Positions 52,329 to 60,596 of a stretch of DNA of 64,000 bases are shown in pieces (within the stretch, counting starts at the first letter, position 1; each line of letters starts with the position of its first letter). The notes under the pieces were generated by a model that searched no databases, was not told where the DNA came from, and saw only the letters and a list, made by a program, of their open reading frames with translations. The position numbers and the translations under genes were made by a program. The stretch spans positions 2,170,001 to 2,234,000 of the forward strand of contig NZ_CP036532.1 in the NCBI RefSeq assembly GCF_004331955.1, given 5' to 3'. The stretch comes from Roseitalea porphyridii. Lineage in GTDB: Bacteria > Pseudomonadota > Alphaproteobacteria > Rhizobiales > Rhizobiaceae.

Positions 52329-52344
52329 TGAGGTACGTTCATCG
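52329..52344. promoter_or_regulatory. probable LacI-family operator, regulator promoter
   Basis: TGAGGTACGTTCATCG lies 38 bp before the lacI-type start and shares ATGAGGTACGT with the reverse complement of the site at 48029. The right half is less symmetrical, so binding here may be weaker. Confidence 0.55.
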
Positions 52345-52457
52345 GCAAGGTCAATGCGCGCCGCAACATCGACCTTGCGCGGCCGCCCTCCTGCCAAAGC
52401 CGCGATTGCGATCGGCCCACACTTCGCTAAAACGGCCACCGAAATCCGGAGGTTGTG

Positions 52458-54062
52458 ATGAGCGCGCTGTTTCCCATGTCGAAGACCGACACCACCTTTC
52501 GCCGGCTGACGACCGATCATGTCGGCACCGACAGCTTTCGTGGCGAGCAGATGCTGGTGGTCGAGCCCGAGGCGCTGCGGCTCCTGTCCGAAGCGGCCTT
52601 CGCCGATATCAACCATCTGCTGCGCCCGGGCCACCTGAAACAGCTCGCCGCGATCCTGGAAGACCCCGAAGCGACCGACAATGACCGGTTCGTCGCCTAC
52701 GATCTTCTCAAGAACGCCAACATCGCCGCCGGCGGCGTGCTGCCCATGTGTCAGGACACCGGTACCGCGATCGTCATGGCAAAGAAGGGCCGTCGCGTCT
52801 GGACCGAAGGCGGCGACGAGGACGCGCTCGGCCGGGGCGTCCGCGACGCCTACGAGAAGAAGAACCTGCGCTATTCGCAGCTCGCCCCGCTGTCGATGTT
52901 CGAGGAGAAGAACACGCGCAACAACCTGCCCGCCCAGATCGACATCTACGAGGAAGGCGAGGACGCCTACGAGTTCCTGTTCATCGCCAAGGGCGGCGGG
53001 TCGGCCAACAAGACGTTCCTCTATCAGGGCACGCCGTCCCTTCTGACCCACGACCGCCTGATCGACTTTCTGCGCGAGAAGATCCTGACGCTCGGCACGG
53101 CCGCCTGCCCGCCCTATCACCTCGCCATCGTGATCGGCGGCACCAGCGCCGAGATGAACCTGAAGACCGTCAAGCTGGCCTCGACGCGCTATCTCGACGG
53201 CCTGCCGACCGAGGGCTCGGAGGACGCGCATGCCTTCCGCGATCTGCAGATGGAGGCCGAGGTCCACAAGCTGACCCAGCAGATGGGCGTCGGCGCGCAG
53301 TTCGGCGGCAAGTATTTCTGCCACGACGTCCGCGTCATCCGCCTGCCCCGGCACGGCGCCTCACTGCCGATCGGGCTGGGCGTGTCGTGCTCGGCCGACC
53401 GCCAGGCGCTCGGTCGCATCACCCGCGACGGCGTGTTCCTCGAGCGGCTCGAGACCAATCCGGCCCAGTACATGCCCGATGTCGACGTGGCCGCGCTCGG
53501 CGGCGAGGTCGTCCGCATCGACCTCAACCAGCCGATGACTCGGATTCTGAACGAACTGAGCCAATACCCCGTCAAGACTCGTCTTTCGCTGACCGGATCG
53601 ATCATCGTGGCGCGCGACATCGCGCACGCCAAGATCCGCGAGCGACTGGAGAACGGCGAGCCGATGCCCGACTATTTCAAGGATCATCCGATCTATTACG
53701 CCGGCCCGGCCAAGACCCCCGAAGGGTTCGCCTCAGGCTCGTTCGGCCCGACCACGGCCGGCCGCATGGATTCCTATGTCGACCAGTTCCAGTCCTTCGG
53801 CGGGTCGATGGTGATGCTCGCCAAGGGCAATCGCTCAAGGCAGGTGCGCGAAGCGTGCGCGCGCCATGGCGGCTTCTACCTGGGCTCGATCGGCGGCCCG
53901 GCGGCGCGGCTGGCGCAGGACTGCATCAAGAAGGTCGAGGTCGTCGAATATCCCGAACTGGGCATGGAGGCGATCTGGAGGATCGAGGTCGAGGACTTCC
54001 CCGCCTTCATCGTCATCGACGACAAGGGCAACGACTTCTTCAAGGAATTGAATCTGGGCTGA
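52458..54062 (+). CDS. fumA: class I fumarate hydratase (4Fe-4S)
   Basis: A 534-residue iron-sulfur fumarase that interconverts fumarate and malate in the citric acid cycle. The three cluster cysteines are in [33 protein letters not shown] and [35 protein letters not shown] and [16 protein letters not shown] are family-specific. The ATG at 52458 has GGAGG five bases upstream. The cluster makes the enzyme oxygen-sensitive. Class I enzymes with other hydroxy acids (tartrate, mesaconate) are related, but length and motifs fit fumarase. It is divergent from the lacI-type gene. Confidence 0.92.
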   Translation: MSALFPMSKTDTTFRRLTTDHVGTDSFRGEQMLVVEPEALRLLSEAAFADINHLLRPGHLKQLAAILEDPEATDNDRFVAYDLLKNANIAAGGVLPMCQDTGTAIVMAKKGRRVWTEGGDEDALGRGVRDAYEKKNLRYSQLAPLSMFEEKNTRNNLPAQIDIYEEGEDAYEFLFIAKGGGSANKTFLYQGTPSLLTHDRLIDFLREKILTLGTAACPPYHLAIVIGGTSAEMNLKTVKLASTRYLDGLPTEGSEDAHAFRDLQMEAEVHKLTQQMGVGAQFGGKYFCHDVRVIRLPRHGASLPIGLGVSCSADRQALGRITRDGVFLERLETNPAQYMPDVDVAALGGEVVRIDLNQPMTRILNELSQYPVKTRLSLTGSIIVARDIAHAKIRERLENGEPMPDYFKDHPIYYAGPAKTPEGFASGSFGPTTAGRMDSYVDQFQSFGGSMVMLAKGNRSRQVREACARHGGFYLGSIGGPAARLAQDCIKKVEVVEYPELGMEAIWRIEVEDFPAFIVIDDKGNDFFKELNLG

Positions 54063-54092
54063 CCGAGGCCGTGCAGGGCCTGCCCATCCCGC

Positions 54093-54169
54093 CGTCATCC
54101 CGGAACTTGATTCCGGGATCCATGGAAAGACGGGCACCGTGGATTTCGGGGACAAGCTCCGGAATGACA
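54093..54169. repeat. REP-like imperfect palindromic intergenic repeat
   Basis: CGTCATCCCGGAACTTGATT opens the element and the inverted GGACAAGCTCCGGAATGACA closes it, with a smaller inner symmetry (CCCGGAACTTGATTCCGGG). This style of ATCCCGG/GGGATGAC palindrome is common between genes in alphaproteobacteria. It fills the gap between convergent fumarase and flavoprotein genes and may act as a terminator or mRNA stabiliser. Confidence 0.7.
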
Positions 54170-54183
54170 GCCCGTTGGCTGGC

Positions 54184-54801
54184 TCACCACATCGTCTTGG
54201 CCGCCCGTTCGGGCCACTCGGCGTCGTAGGCCGCGCCGTCGATGCGGCCCGCGGTCTGTGCGGCGAGCACATCGCCCGGCGTCGGGATTGCGCCCGGATC
54301 GACATGGTGCGCGGGGTCCCACAGCCCGGCGCGCAGCACCGCCCGGCCGCATTGCGTGTAGATCTCGCCGACCGTGACGACGATCGCCGAACGCGGCAGC
54401 TGGCTGTCGCGTTCGAGCGAGGAAAGCAGCTCCGCATCGGCGGTGACGATCGCCGTGCCGTTCAGCCGCACGGTCGTCTTCGATCCGGGAATGAGGAAGC
54501 AGAACGCCACACGCGGATCGCGCACGATGTTGCGCAGCGTGTCGATCCGGTTGTTGCCGCGCCGGTCGGGGATGATCAGGGTCTTTTCGTCGGCGATCAC
54601 GAAGGCGCCGCCGCGTTCACCGCGCGGGGAGCAGTCGAGCCCTTCGGGCCCGACGCTCGCCAGCGTGAAGAAGGGCGAGGCCTCCAGAAGCCGGCGATAT
54701 TCCGGTGTGATCCGGCCTGCCACCTTGGCGATGGAGGCCTCGCCCGGCGCACCGTAGAGCGCCTCGAGCGTCGCGATATCGGTGATTGGCTCGAAGCTCA
54801 T
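54184..54801 (-). CDS. FMN-binding pyridoxamine 5'-phosphate oxidase-like protein (MSMEG_1061 type)
   Basis: A 205-residue split-barrel flavoprotein. FFTLASVGPEGLDCSPRGER, TLIIPDRRGNNRIDTLRNI and RVAFCFLIPGSKTTVRLNGT are the usual FMN-binding strands of the PPOX family branch described as MSMEG_1061-like. The C-terminal CGRAVLRAGLWDP is also typical of that branch. Substrates are unknown for these proteins. The start overlaps the stop of the DUF971 gene (four bases), so the two are coupled. It does not look like the vitamin B6 enzyme PdxH itself. Confidence 0.85.
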   Translation of the reverse strand: MSFEPITDIATLEALYGAPGEASIAKVAGRITPEYRRLLEASPFFTLASVGPEGLDCSPRGERGGAFVIADEKTLIIPDRRGNNRIDTLRNIVRDPRVAFCFLIPGSKTTVRLNGTAIVTADAELLSSLERDSQLPRSAIVVTVGEIYTQCGRAVLRAGLWDPAHHVDPGAIPTPGDVLAAQTAGRIDGAAYDAEWPERAAKTMW

Positions 54802-55151
54802 CGGCTCAGCCCCTTTTCCTCGAGCTCGGCCAGATAGGCGGCCCATCTGGCCTCCTTTTCGCGACCGAGTTCGTCCAGATAGGTCCAGGTGAAGATGCCG
54901 GTCGAATGCATGTCGTCGAAGACGATGCGCACCGCATAGTTGCCGACCGGCTCGACCTGCATGATCCGCACGTTCTTCTTGCCGCCGATCGTCTTGCGCT
55001 GCTCGGGGCTGTGGCCCTGCACCTCGGCCGACGGCGACATGACGCGCAGCATCTCGGCCGGCAGTTCGTGCCGCGTTCCGTCGTCGAACGCGACCGTCAG
55101 CATCATGCGGTCCTGCGAGACCCGCAGTTCGGTCGGCCAGATGTCGCTCAT
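54798..55151 (-). CDS. DUF971 (gamma-butyrobetaine hydroxylase N-terminal-like) protein
   Basis: A 117-residue single-domain protein of the DUF971/GBBH-like N-terminal family. The pattern [57 protein letters not shown] and the end [10 protein letters not shown] is characteristic. Such proteins often lie near molybdenum cofactor or iron-sulfur genes, as here beside moaA (61 bp, divergent). The role is unknown; a part in metal cofactor assembly has been suggested for relatives. The ATG at 55151 is the natural start. Confidence 0.88.
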   Translation of the reverse strand: MSDIWPTELRVSQDRMMLTVAFDDGTRHELPAEMLRVMSPSAEVQGHSPEQRKTIGGKKNVRIMQVEPVGNYAVRIVFDDMHSTGIFTWTYLDELGREKEARWAAYLAELEEKGLSR

Positions 55152-55212
55152 GGGTTCGCATGTGCCGCCTGTCACCTTGACGCGTCAAGCGAAACCGGAG
55201 AACTGTGCCGTC

Positions 55213-56202
55213 ATGATCGACCCCTTTGGCCGCTCCATCACCTATCTGCGCGTATCGGTTACCGACCGGTGCGATTTCCGCTGCGTCTACTGCATGGCCG
55301 AGCAGATGACGTTCCTGCCCAAGAAGGACCTGCTCACGCTCGAGGAACTGGACCGGCTGTGCACGGTGTTCATCGAAAAGGGGGTCCGAAAACTGCGGCT
55401 GACCGGCGGCGAGCCGCTGGTGCGCAAGAACATCATGCATCTGGTCCGCCAATTGTCGCGGCATCTGGCTTCCGGGGCGCTGGAAGAACTGACCCTGACG
55501 ACCAACGGCTCGCAGCTTGCCCGGTTCGCCGATGAACTGGCCGATTGCGGCGTGCGGCGGGTCAACGTGTCGCTCGACACGCTGGACCCGGATCGGTTCA
55601 GGGCGATCACGCGCTGGGGCGATCTTTCCCGGGTGCTGGGCGGCATCGAGGCGGCCAGGCGCGCCGGCCTTCAGGTCAAGATCAACGCGGTCGCGCTCAG
55701 GGGCGTCAACGAGGCCGAGATCGAACCCATGATGCAGTGGGCGCACGGCGAGGGACACGATTTCACCCTGATCGAGACCATGCCGATGGGCGAGATCGAC
55801 GAGGACCGCACCGACCGGTACCTGCCGCTGACGGAGGTCCGCGCCAGCCTTGCCGAGCGCTACACGCTCGAGGACATCCCCTATCGTACTGGCGGGCCGG
55901 CGCGCTACGTCCGCGTCGCCGAGACTGGCGGCCGCCTCGGCTTCATCACGCCGATGACCCACAATTTCTGCGAAAGCTGCAACCGCGTCCGGCTGACCTG
56001 CACCGGCACGCTTTACATGTGCCTTGGCCAGGAGGACGCCGCCGACCTGCGCGCGCCCCTGCGCGAATCCGAAGGCAACGACCGCGTCGCGGCGGCCATC
56101 GACGAGGCGATCGGGCGCAAGCCGAAGGGCCACGACTTCGTCATCGACAGGACGACGAGGGCGCCCGCCGTCGGCCGGCACATGAGCGTGACGGGCGGCT
56201 GA
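55213..56202 (+). CDS. moaA: GTP 3',8-cyclase MoaA (molybdenum cofactor biosynthesis)
   Basis: A 329-residue radical-SAM enzyme that starts molybdopterin synthesis by converting GTP to 3',8-cyclo-GTP. The radical-SAM cysteines are in [16 protein letters not shown] near the N-terminus. The second cluster is in [20 protein letters not shown] near residue 260. [14 protein letters not shown] is the SAM-binding motif. The protein ends in GG, the C-terminal pair needed for catalysis in this family. The other cofactor genes in the window are fdhD-mobA-mobB-moeA, 5.6 kb further on. Confidence 0.95.
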   Translation: MIDPFGRSITYLRVSVTDRCDFRCVYCMAEQMTFLPKKDLLTLEELDRLCTVFIEKGVRKLRLTGGEPLVRKNIMHLVRQLSRHLASGALEELTLTTNGSQLARFADELADCGVRRVNVSLDTLDPDRFRAITRWGDLSRVLGGIEAARRAGLQVKINAVALRGVNEAEIEPMMQWAHGEGHDFTLIETMPMGEIDEDRTDRYLPLTEVRASLAERYTLEDIPYRTGGPARYVRVAETGGRLGFITPMTHNFCESCNRVRLTCTGTLYMCLGQEDAADLRAPLRESEGNDRVAAAIDEAIGRKPKGHDFVIDRTTRAPAVGRHMSVTGG

Positions 56203-56203
56203 C

Positions 56204-57295
56204 ATGAAGATCGCCATCGTCGGCGGCGGCATCGCCGGCCTTTCGTCCGCATGGGCGCTGACCAAGGCCGGCCACCAGGTCACGCTCTACGAGCAGGGCC
56301 CGATCCCCAATCCCCTTTCGGCCTCCGGTGACGAGCACCGCATCATCCGCCGCGCCTATGGCGGCCTGTCCGGCTACGCGCGGCGTATCGACGAGGCCTA
56401 CGGCGCATGGGACGAACTGTGGGACGATCTGGGCGAGAAGCATCTTGTCGAGAACGGCTTCCTGATCGTCAGCCGGCAGCCCGGCGACGAGGCCGAGCAA
56501 TATCGCGACGGGCTGATCGCCGGCGGCTATCCGCTCGATCTGCTCGACTCGGGCGAGGCGGCAGAGCGCTTTGCGTTCCTTGAGGCCGGCACTTTCCGAT
56601 ATGCCGGCTTCAGCCCGGAGGGCGGCGCCCTGCTGTGCCAGAAGATCGCCGGCGGCCTTGAGGGTTGGCTCCGGAACCACGGCGCCGCCGTGCACGACAA
56701 CACCACGGTGACCGCCGTCGATCCTGCCGGCACGGTCATAACGGCCGAAGGCGCAACCGATTTCGACATCGTCATCGTGACCGCTGGCGCCTGGGTGCTC
56801 GGCCTGGTGCCGGATCTGGCGGGGCGGCTGACCGCCTATCGCACGGCCGTCGCCTATTTCACGCCGCCGCCGGACCTCGCAGACGCCTGGGCCGACGCGC
56901 CCGTCATGCTGGATGCCGGCGCCGATTCGGACGGTTATGCGATCCCGCCGATCGGCGGGTCGGGCCTGAAGCTCGGCACCGGCAACCACAAGCGGCAATC
57001 GCCGCCGGACGCCGATCGCACGCCCGCCCCGGACGAGGCCGACGCGATCCGCAGATGGTTCTCGCCGCCGCTCGCAAGGCTGGACGAATACCGGCACGAA
57101 AAGACGGTCACCTGCGCCTACACCTTCACCGCCGACGAGCGCTTTGCACTGCACCGGCGCGACCGGCTGTGGGTGGTTTCCGCCTGTTCGGGACATGGCT
57201 ACAAGTTCGGCGCGGCGGTCGGCCGGCGCGTCGCGCGCCATGTTCCCGGTGGCGAAGCGGACGCGCTGCAAGCCTGGCTCGAAGCGCGCGATTGA
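56204..57295 (+). CDS. FAD-dependent oxidoreductase (DAO/sarcosine oxidase-like)
   Basis: A 363-residue flavoenzyme of the D-amino acid/sarcosine oxidase family. The FAD-binding motif is MKIAIVGGGIAGLSSAWALT, and a second dinucleotide motif lies near the C-terminus (SACSGHGYKFGAAVGRRVA). This resembles monomeric sarcosine oxidase and N-methyltryptophan oxidase, where such a GHGFK-type motif lies by the flavin. IVTAGAWV near residue 190 is also conserved. The substrate is probably a secondary amine or N-methyl amino acid, but this is not decided. The start is one base after the moaA stop, so the genes are cotranscribed although functionally unrelated. Confidence 0.85.
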   Translation: MKIAIVGGGIAGLSSAWALTKAGHQVTLYEQGPIPNPLSASGDEHRIIRRAYGGLSGYARRIDEAYGAWDELWDDLGEKHLVENGFLIVSRQPGDEAEQYRDGLIAGGYPLDLLDSGEAAERFAFLEAGTFRYAGFSPEGGALLCQKIAGGLEGWLRNHGAAVHDNTTVTAVDPAGTVITAEGATDFDIVIVTAGAWVLGLVPDLAGRLTAYRTAVAYFTPPPDLADAWADAPVMLDAGADSDGYAIPPIGGSGLKLGTGNHKRQSPPDADRTPAPDEADAIRRWFSPPLARLDEYRHEKTVTCAYTFTADERFALHRRDRLWVVSACSGHGYKFGAAVGRRVARHVPGGEADALQAWLEARD

Positions 57296-57451
57296 TCCCG
57301 TCACAAGATTGCGCCTGTTCACGCAAGGGGCCGCGTGATAGGGGCGGACGGCCGGTCGGTCCGACCGTTTCCAGTACAGCCTCTCGCAATCCGTGACGAG
57401 ATGGGGCCGCAACGAGCCCGTCACGGGGCGCAACAGAAGTCGTCCGTCCTG

Positions 57452-58375
57452 ATGCCGTTGTCGGCGAACATCCGCGCCTGCCTGTTCATGTCCCTGTCGA
57501 TGGCCGGGTTCACCATCAACGACACGCTCGTCAAGTCGGTCATGGACACGCTGAACACCGGCCAGATCATGTTCGTACGCGGCACGATGATCGTCGCCGG
57601 ACTGCTCGTCTATCTGCGGCTGCGCCGACAACCGCTGTTCGTTCCTGGCCTGATCTCCGCTCCGGTCGTGCTGCGCACCGGCGGCGAGTTGACCACAACC
57701 ATCCTGTTCCTGAGCGCGCTCGCCCACCTGCCGCTGGCCAACGCGACCGCCGTGCTGGCCGCGCTGCCGCTCGCCGTCACGATCGGCGCGGCGATGTTCC
57801 TCGGCGAACAGGTCGGCTGGCGACGCTGGTCGGCGATCCTGATCGGCTTTTGCGGCGTGCTGCTGATCGTGCGTCCCGGCATGGCCGGCTTCAACGCCGC
57901 GACCCTGCTCGTGGTCGGCGCGGTGGTCTTCGCGGCCGTTCGCGACATCGCGACCCGGAAGATCGCCGGTTCGGTCCCGTCACTGACCGTATCGGCGCTG
58001 ACGGCGCTCTGCGTTACCCTGGCCGGGCTGGCGCTGGTCGGCCCGCTCGGCGGCTGGCGGCCGATGGATCTGCCGACGCTCGCGACGCTCGCGGCAGCGG
58101 CCGGATTTCTCTTCATCGGCTACCAGTTCGTGGTCATGGCGATGCGGGAGGGCGACATCGGGTTCGTGGCGCCGTTCCGCTACACATCGCTGCTGTGGGC
58201 GCTCGTGCTGGGATTTGTCGTCTTCGGCGATTTTCCCGACGTCGCCACGCTCGCCGGCGCGGGGATCGTCGTCGGAACCGGCATCTACACGCTCTATCGC
58301 GAACGCGTTCGGCGTTCGCAGACCCGCGCCGCGACGCGCTCGGCCGCTTCGCCACCGCCCGCGCGGGGAACCTGA
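57452..58375 (+). CDS. DMT family (EamA) transporter, copy 1
   Basis: A 307-residue membrane protein with ten hydrophobic segments in two EamA halves. Motifs are MAGFTINDTLVKSVMDTLNT, LGEQVGWRRWSAILIGFCGV near residue 130 and VGTGIYTLYRERVR at the end. DMT carriers export amino acids, nucleosides or other metabolites. The ATG at 57452 begins MPLSANIRACLFMSLSMAGF and is used because the first helix follows; an earlier ATG at 57401 is possible. It is followed one base later by a close paralogue. Confidence 0.87.
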   Translation: MPLSANIRACLFMSLSMAGFTINDTLVKSVMDTLNTGQIMFVRGTMIVAGLLVYLRLRRQPLFVPGLISAPVVLRTGGELTTTILFLSALAHLPLANATAVLAALPLAVTIGAAMFLGEQVGWRRWSAILIGFCGVLLIVRPGMAGFNAATLLVVGAVVFAAVRDIATRKIAGSVPSLTVSALTALCVTLAGLALVGPLGGWRPMDLPTLATLAAAAGFLFIGYQFVVMAMREGDIGFVAPFRYTSLLWALVLGFVVFGDFPDVATLAGAGIVVGTGIYTLYRERVRRSQTRAATRSAASPPPARGT

Positions 58376-58376
58376 C

Positions 58377-59306
58377 ATGTCCGGCACCCCGCTTCCCCTG
58401 CCCGAGCCCGTCACCCGCAATCTTCCGGCGATCCTGTTGATGGTCGTTTCGATGGCGCTGTTTGCGCTCGATGACAGCTTCATCAAGCTGGCGGCGACGC
58501 AGATCAATGTCGGCCAGGTCATCCTGTTGCAGTCGATCATCGCAGCGCTCGTCTTCGGCACGCTGACGAAGCTGTCCGGCAAGCCGCTGTGGACGCGGGC
58601 CTTTCTCGCCACTCCGATCGTGGCGCGCAACGCGGGCGAAGTGCTGGGCGTGGTGTGCTTCGTCACCGCGCTCGCGCTGATGCCGCTGTCGACCGCCTCG
58701 GCGATCCTGCAGGTCCAGCCGCTGGCGGTGACGCTGGGCGCCGCGCTGTTCCTGCGCGAATCCGTCGGCTGGCGGCGCTGGACGGCCGTGCTGATCGGCT
58801 TCATCGGCGTCCTGATCATCATCCGCCCCGGCATGGCCGGGTTCTCGCCCGCCGCCCTTCTGGCCGTCGCCGCCGTCGTCGGCCTTGCCATTCGCGATCT
58901 CGGCACCCGCCGCGTCGCCGTCGACGTGAGCAGTCTGCAACTGTCGACGATCGCCAGCGTCATCATCGTCCCGCCCTCGCTGGTGATGATGATCGTTTAC
59001 GGCGGCTGGCAGCCGATGAATGTGACGACGATCCTCTACGTGCTCGGCGCGGCGACGTCCGGCATCCTGGCCTACTACACCATCACCGTCGCGTTGCGGA
59101 TCGGCGAACTGTCGGTCATCGCGCCGTTCAGATACGCGCGGCTGCTGTTCGCATTGATTCTCGGCGCCGTCTTGTTCGGCGAGCGGCCCGACCTGCCCAT
59201 GCTGATCGGATCGGCGCTGATCATCGGCACCGGCATCTACGCCTTCTACCGCGAGCGGCTGCACGCGCGTCAGGCGGCCGCCGCACTGAACGCCGAGGCG
59301 GGCTAG
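58377..59306 (+). CDS. DMT family (EamA) transporter, copy 2
   Basis: A 309-residue paralogue of the preceding transporter, with the same ten-helix layout. Equivalent motifs are DDSFIKLAATQINVGQVILL, LRESVGWRRWTAVLIGFIGV, LIIIRPGMAGFSPAALLAVA and IGTGIYAFYRERLHAR. The start lies one base after the first gene's stop, so both come from one message and may act as a pair. Its TAG stop and the TAG of the convergent LysR gene share the palindrome CTAG. The LysR-type regulator could control the pair, although the genes converge rather than diverge. Confidence 0.88.
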   Translation: MSGTPLPLPEPVTRNLPAILLMVVSMALFALDDSFIKLAATQINVGQVILLQSIIAALVFGTLTKLSGKPLWTRAFLATPIVARNAGEVLGVVCFVTALALMPLSTASAILQVQPLAVTLGAALFLRESVGWRRWTAVLIGFIGVLIIIRPGMAGFSPAALLAVAAVVGLAIRDLGTRRVAVDVSSLQLSTIASVIIVPPSLVMMIVYGGWQPMNVTTILYVLGAATSGILAYYTITVALRIGELSVIAPFRYARLLFALILGAVLFGERPDLPMLIGSALIIGTGIYAFYRERLHARQAAAALNAEAG

Positions 59307-60244
59307 CCGCTCTTCCACATCCGGTCGAGTTCGGCCCTTTCGCCTTCGATTTCCTCCCGGACGAAGCCGCGGAACGCCTCGATCTTCGGCGAGGTCGAGA
59401 CCTGCGGCAGGCAGCAGAAATAGAAGCTGGCATTGGCCGGCATGACCAGATCGAACGGCGCCACCAGCCGCCCGGCGCGAATGTCCCGCGCCGCCAGCGT
59501 CAGCCGTCCGAGTGCGATCCCGGCCTGGTCGACGGCGGCTTCCAGGGCATGGTCGGCATGGTTGAACCGCGCCCCGCGCGAGGCGTCGATGCCGTCCGCA
59601 CCGGCCTGCTTGAGCCAGGTTGCCCACGTCACCGCATTGGGAAGGAACGCCGCCGAATCATCGTGCAGAAGCGTCAGCGCGGCAAGGTCGCCATAGGTCA
59701 GCGCGCCGCCGAACCGTTCGGCGAGCAGCACCGGGCTGATCAGCGGCAGCACCGCATCCTCGGCCAGCGGCTCGACCCGCAGGCCCGGATAGTGTCCCGC
59801 CCCGAACCGGATCGCCACGTCGATCGCATCCTTGCGCAGGTCCGACAGGCTCAGGTTCGCCGCGATCCGCAGCTCGATGTCCGGATACTGCTCCAGAAAC
59901 CGGTGAATGCGCGGCGACAGCCACTTGGCGGCAAAAGAGGGTCCGGTGGTGACGGTCAGCACATCGTCAGGCGTCGACGGCCTGAGCTGGTTCATCGCCG
60001 CATGCAGGCGCTCGAACCCGTCCTGCACCGAAGGCGCGAACCGCGCGCCGGCCTCGGTCAGCGCGACCCCCCGGTTGAGGCGCTCGAACAGCGGCAGTTG
60101 CAGGAACTCCTCGAGCTGGCGGATCTGGAACGACAGCGCCGACGGCGTGACGTTGAGCTCCTCGGCCGCGCGCTGGAAGCTCAGATGCCGGGCCGCCGCA
60201 TCGAACGCGCGCAGCGAATTGAGCGGAGGCAGACGGTCTTTCAC
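59303..60244 (-). CDS. LysR family regulator, GcvA-like
   Basis: A 313-residue LysR-type regulator of the GcvA group. The N-terminal winged helix is LNSLRAFDAAARHLSFQRAA ... LNVTPSALSFQIRQLEEFL with LFERLNRGVALTEAG. The co-inducer domain contains WLSPRIHRFLEQYPDIELRI. GcvA controls glycine cleavage in E. coli, but in alphaproteobacteria the many relatives regulate other pathways, so the symbol is not used. It is divergent from a 48-residue protein gene across 105 bp and convergent with the DMT pair. Confidence 0.88.
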   Translation of the reverse strand: MKDRLPPLNSLRAFDAAARHLSFQRAAEELNVTPSALSFQIRQLEEFLQLPLFERLNRGVALTEAGARFAPSVQDGFERLHAAMNQLRPSTPDDVLTVTTGPSFAAKWLSPRIHRFLEQYPDIELRIAANLSLSDLRKDAIDVAIRFGAGHYPGLRVEPLAEDAVLPLISPVLLAERFGGALTYGDLAALTLLHDDSAAFLPNAVTWATWLKQAGADGIDASRGARFNHADHALEAAVDQAGIALGRLTLAARDIRAGRLVAPFDLVMPANASFYFCCLPQVSTSPKIEAFRGFVREEIEGERAELDRMWKSG

Positions 60245-60349
60245 ATCAATTTTCCTTAACCGAAGGGTTGGAATTTCGCGTTTGTTCCGTGGTTTGGCAA
60301 CAGATATTTTGCAGTCAACGAACGATATGCATCGCGAAAGGAACGCGCC

Positions 60350-60496
60350 ATGACACGCAAGCCGCAGAACATCGATCGCCAGTGCGTCGACTATGAACGG
60401 GTTCGCCGCCGGGCGGCCGCCGAGCGCCGGCAGGTTATGAGCGAGGTCATCCGCACGGTCTTTTCCTGGCGCGCGCGGACAGGATCAAAACGCTGA
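60350..60496 (+). CDS. 48-residue basic protein, resembling RSP_7527-type small proteins
   Basis: A short frame with a good Shine-Dalgarno (GAAAGGAA) before the ATG at 60350. The product starts MTKK-like (MTRKPQNIDRQCVDYERVRR), is rich in Arg and Ala, and ends in an amphipathic helix with VIRTVFSWRAR. This pattern recalls the small RSP_7527-type proteins of alphaproteobacteria, which also lie next to LysR genes; the resemblance is by eye. It is divergent from the LysR-type gene, which may control it. Function unknown. Confidence 0.6.
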   Translation: MTRKPQNIDRQCVDYERVRRRAAAERRQVMSEVIRTVFSWRARTGSKR

Positions 60497-60596
60497 CGCA
60501 TCGGCGTTTCGGAAGACGCAAGGGCTTGATCTGGCGGGTTTTCAGCGCAACGCCGCCGCTATAGACAGGAGCGACAATTCCTTTCCGGATCGCTCC

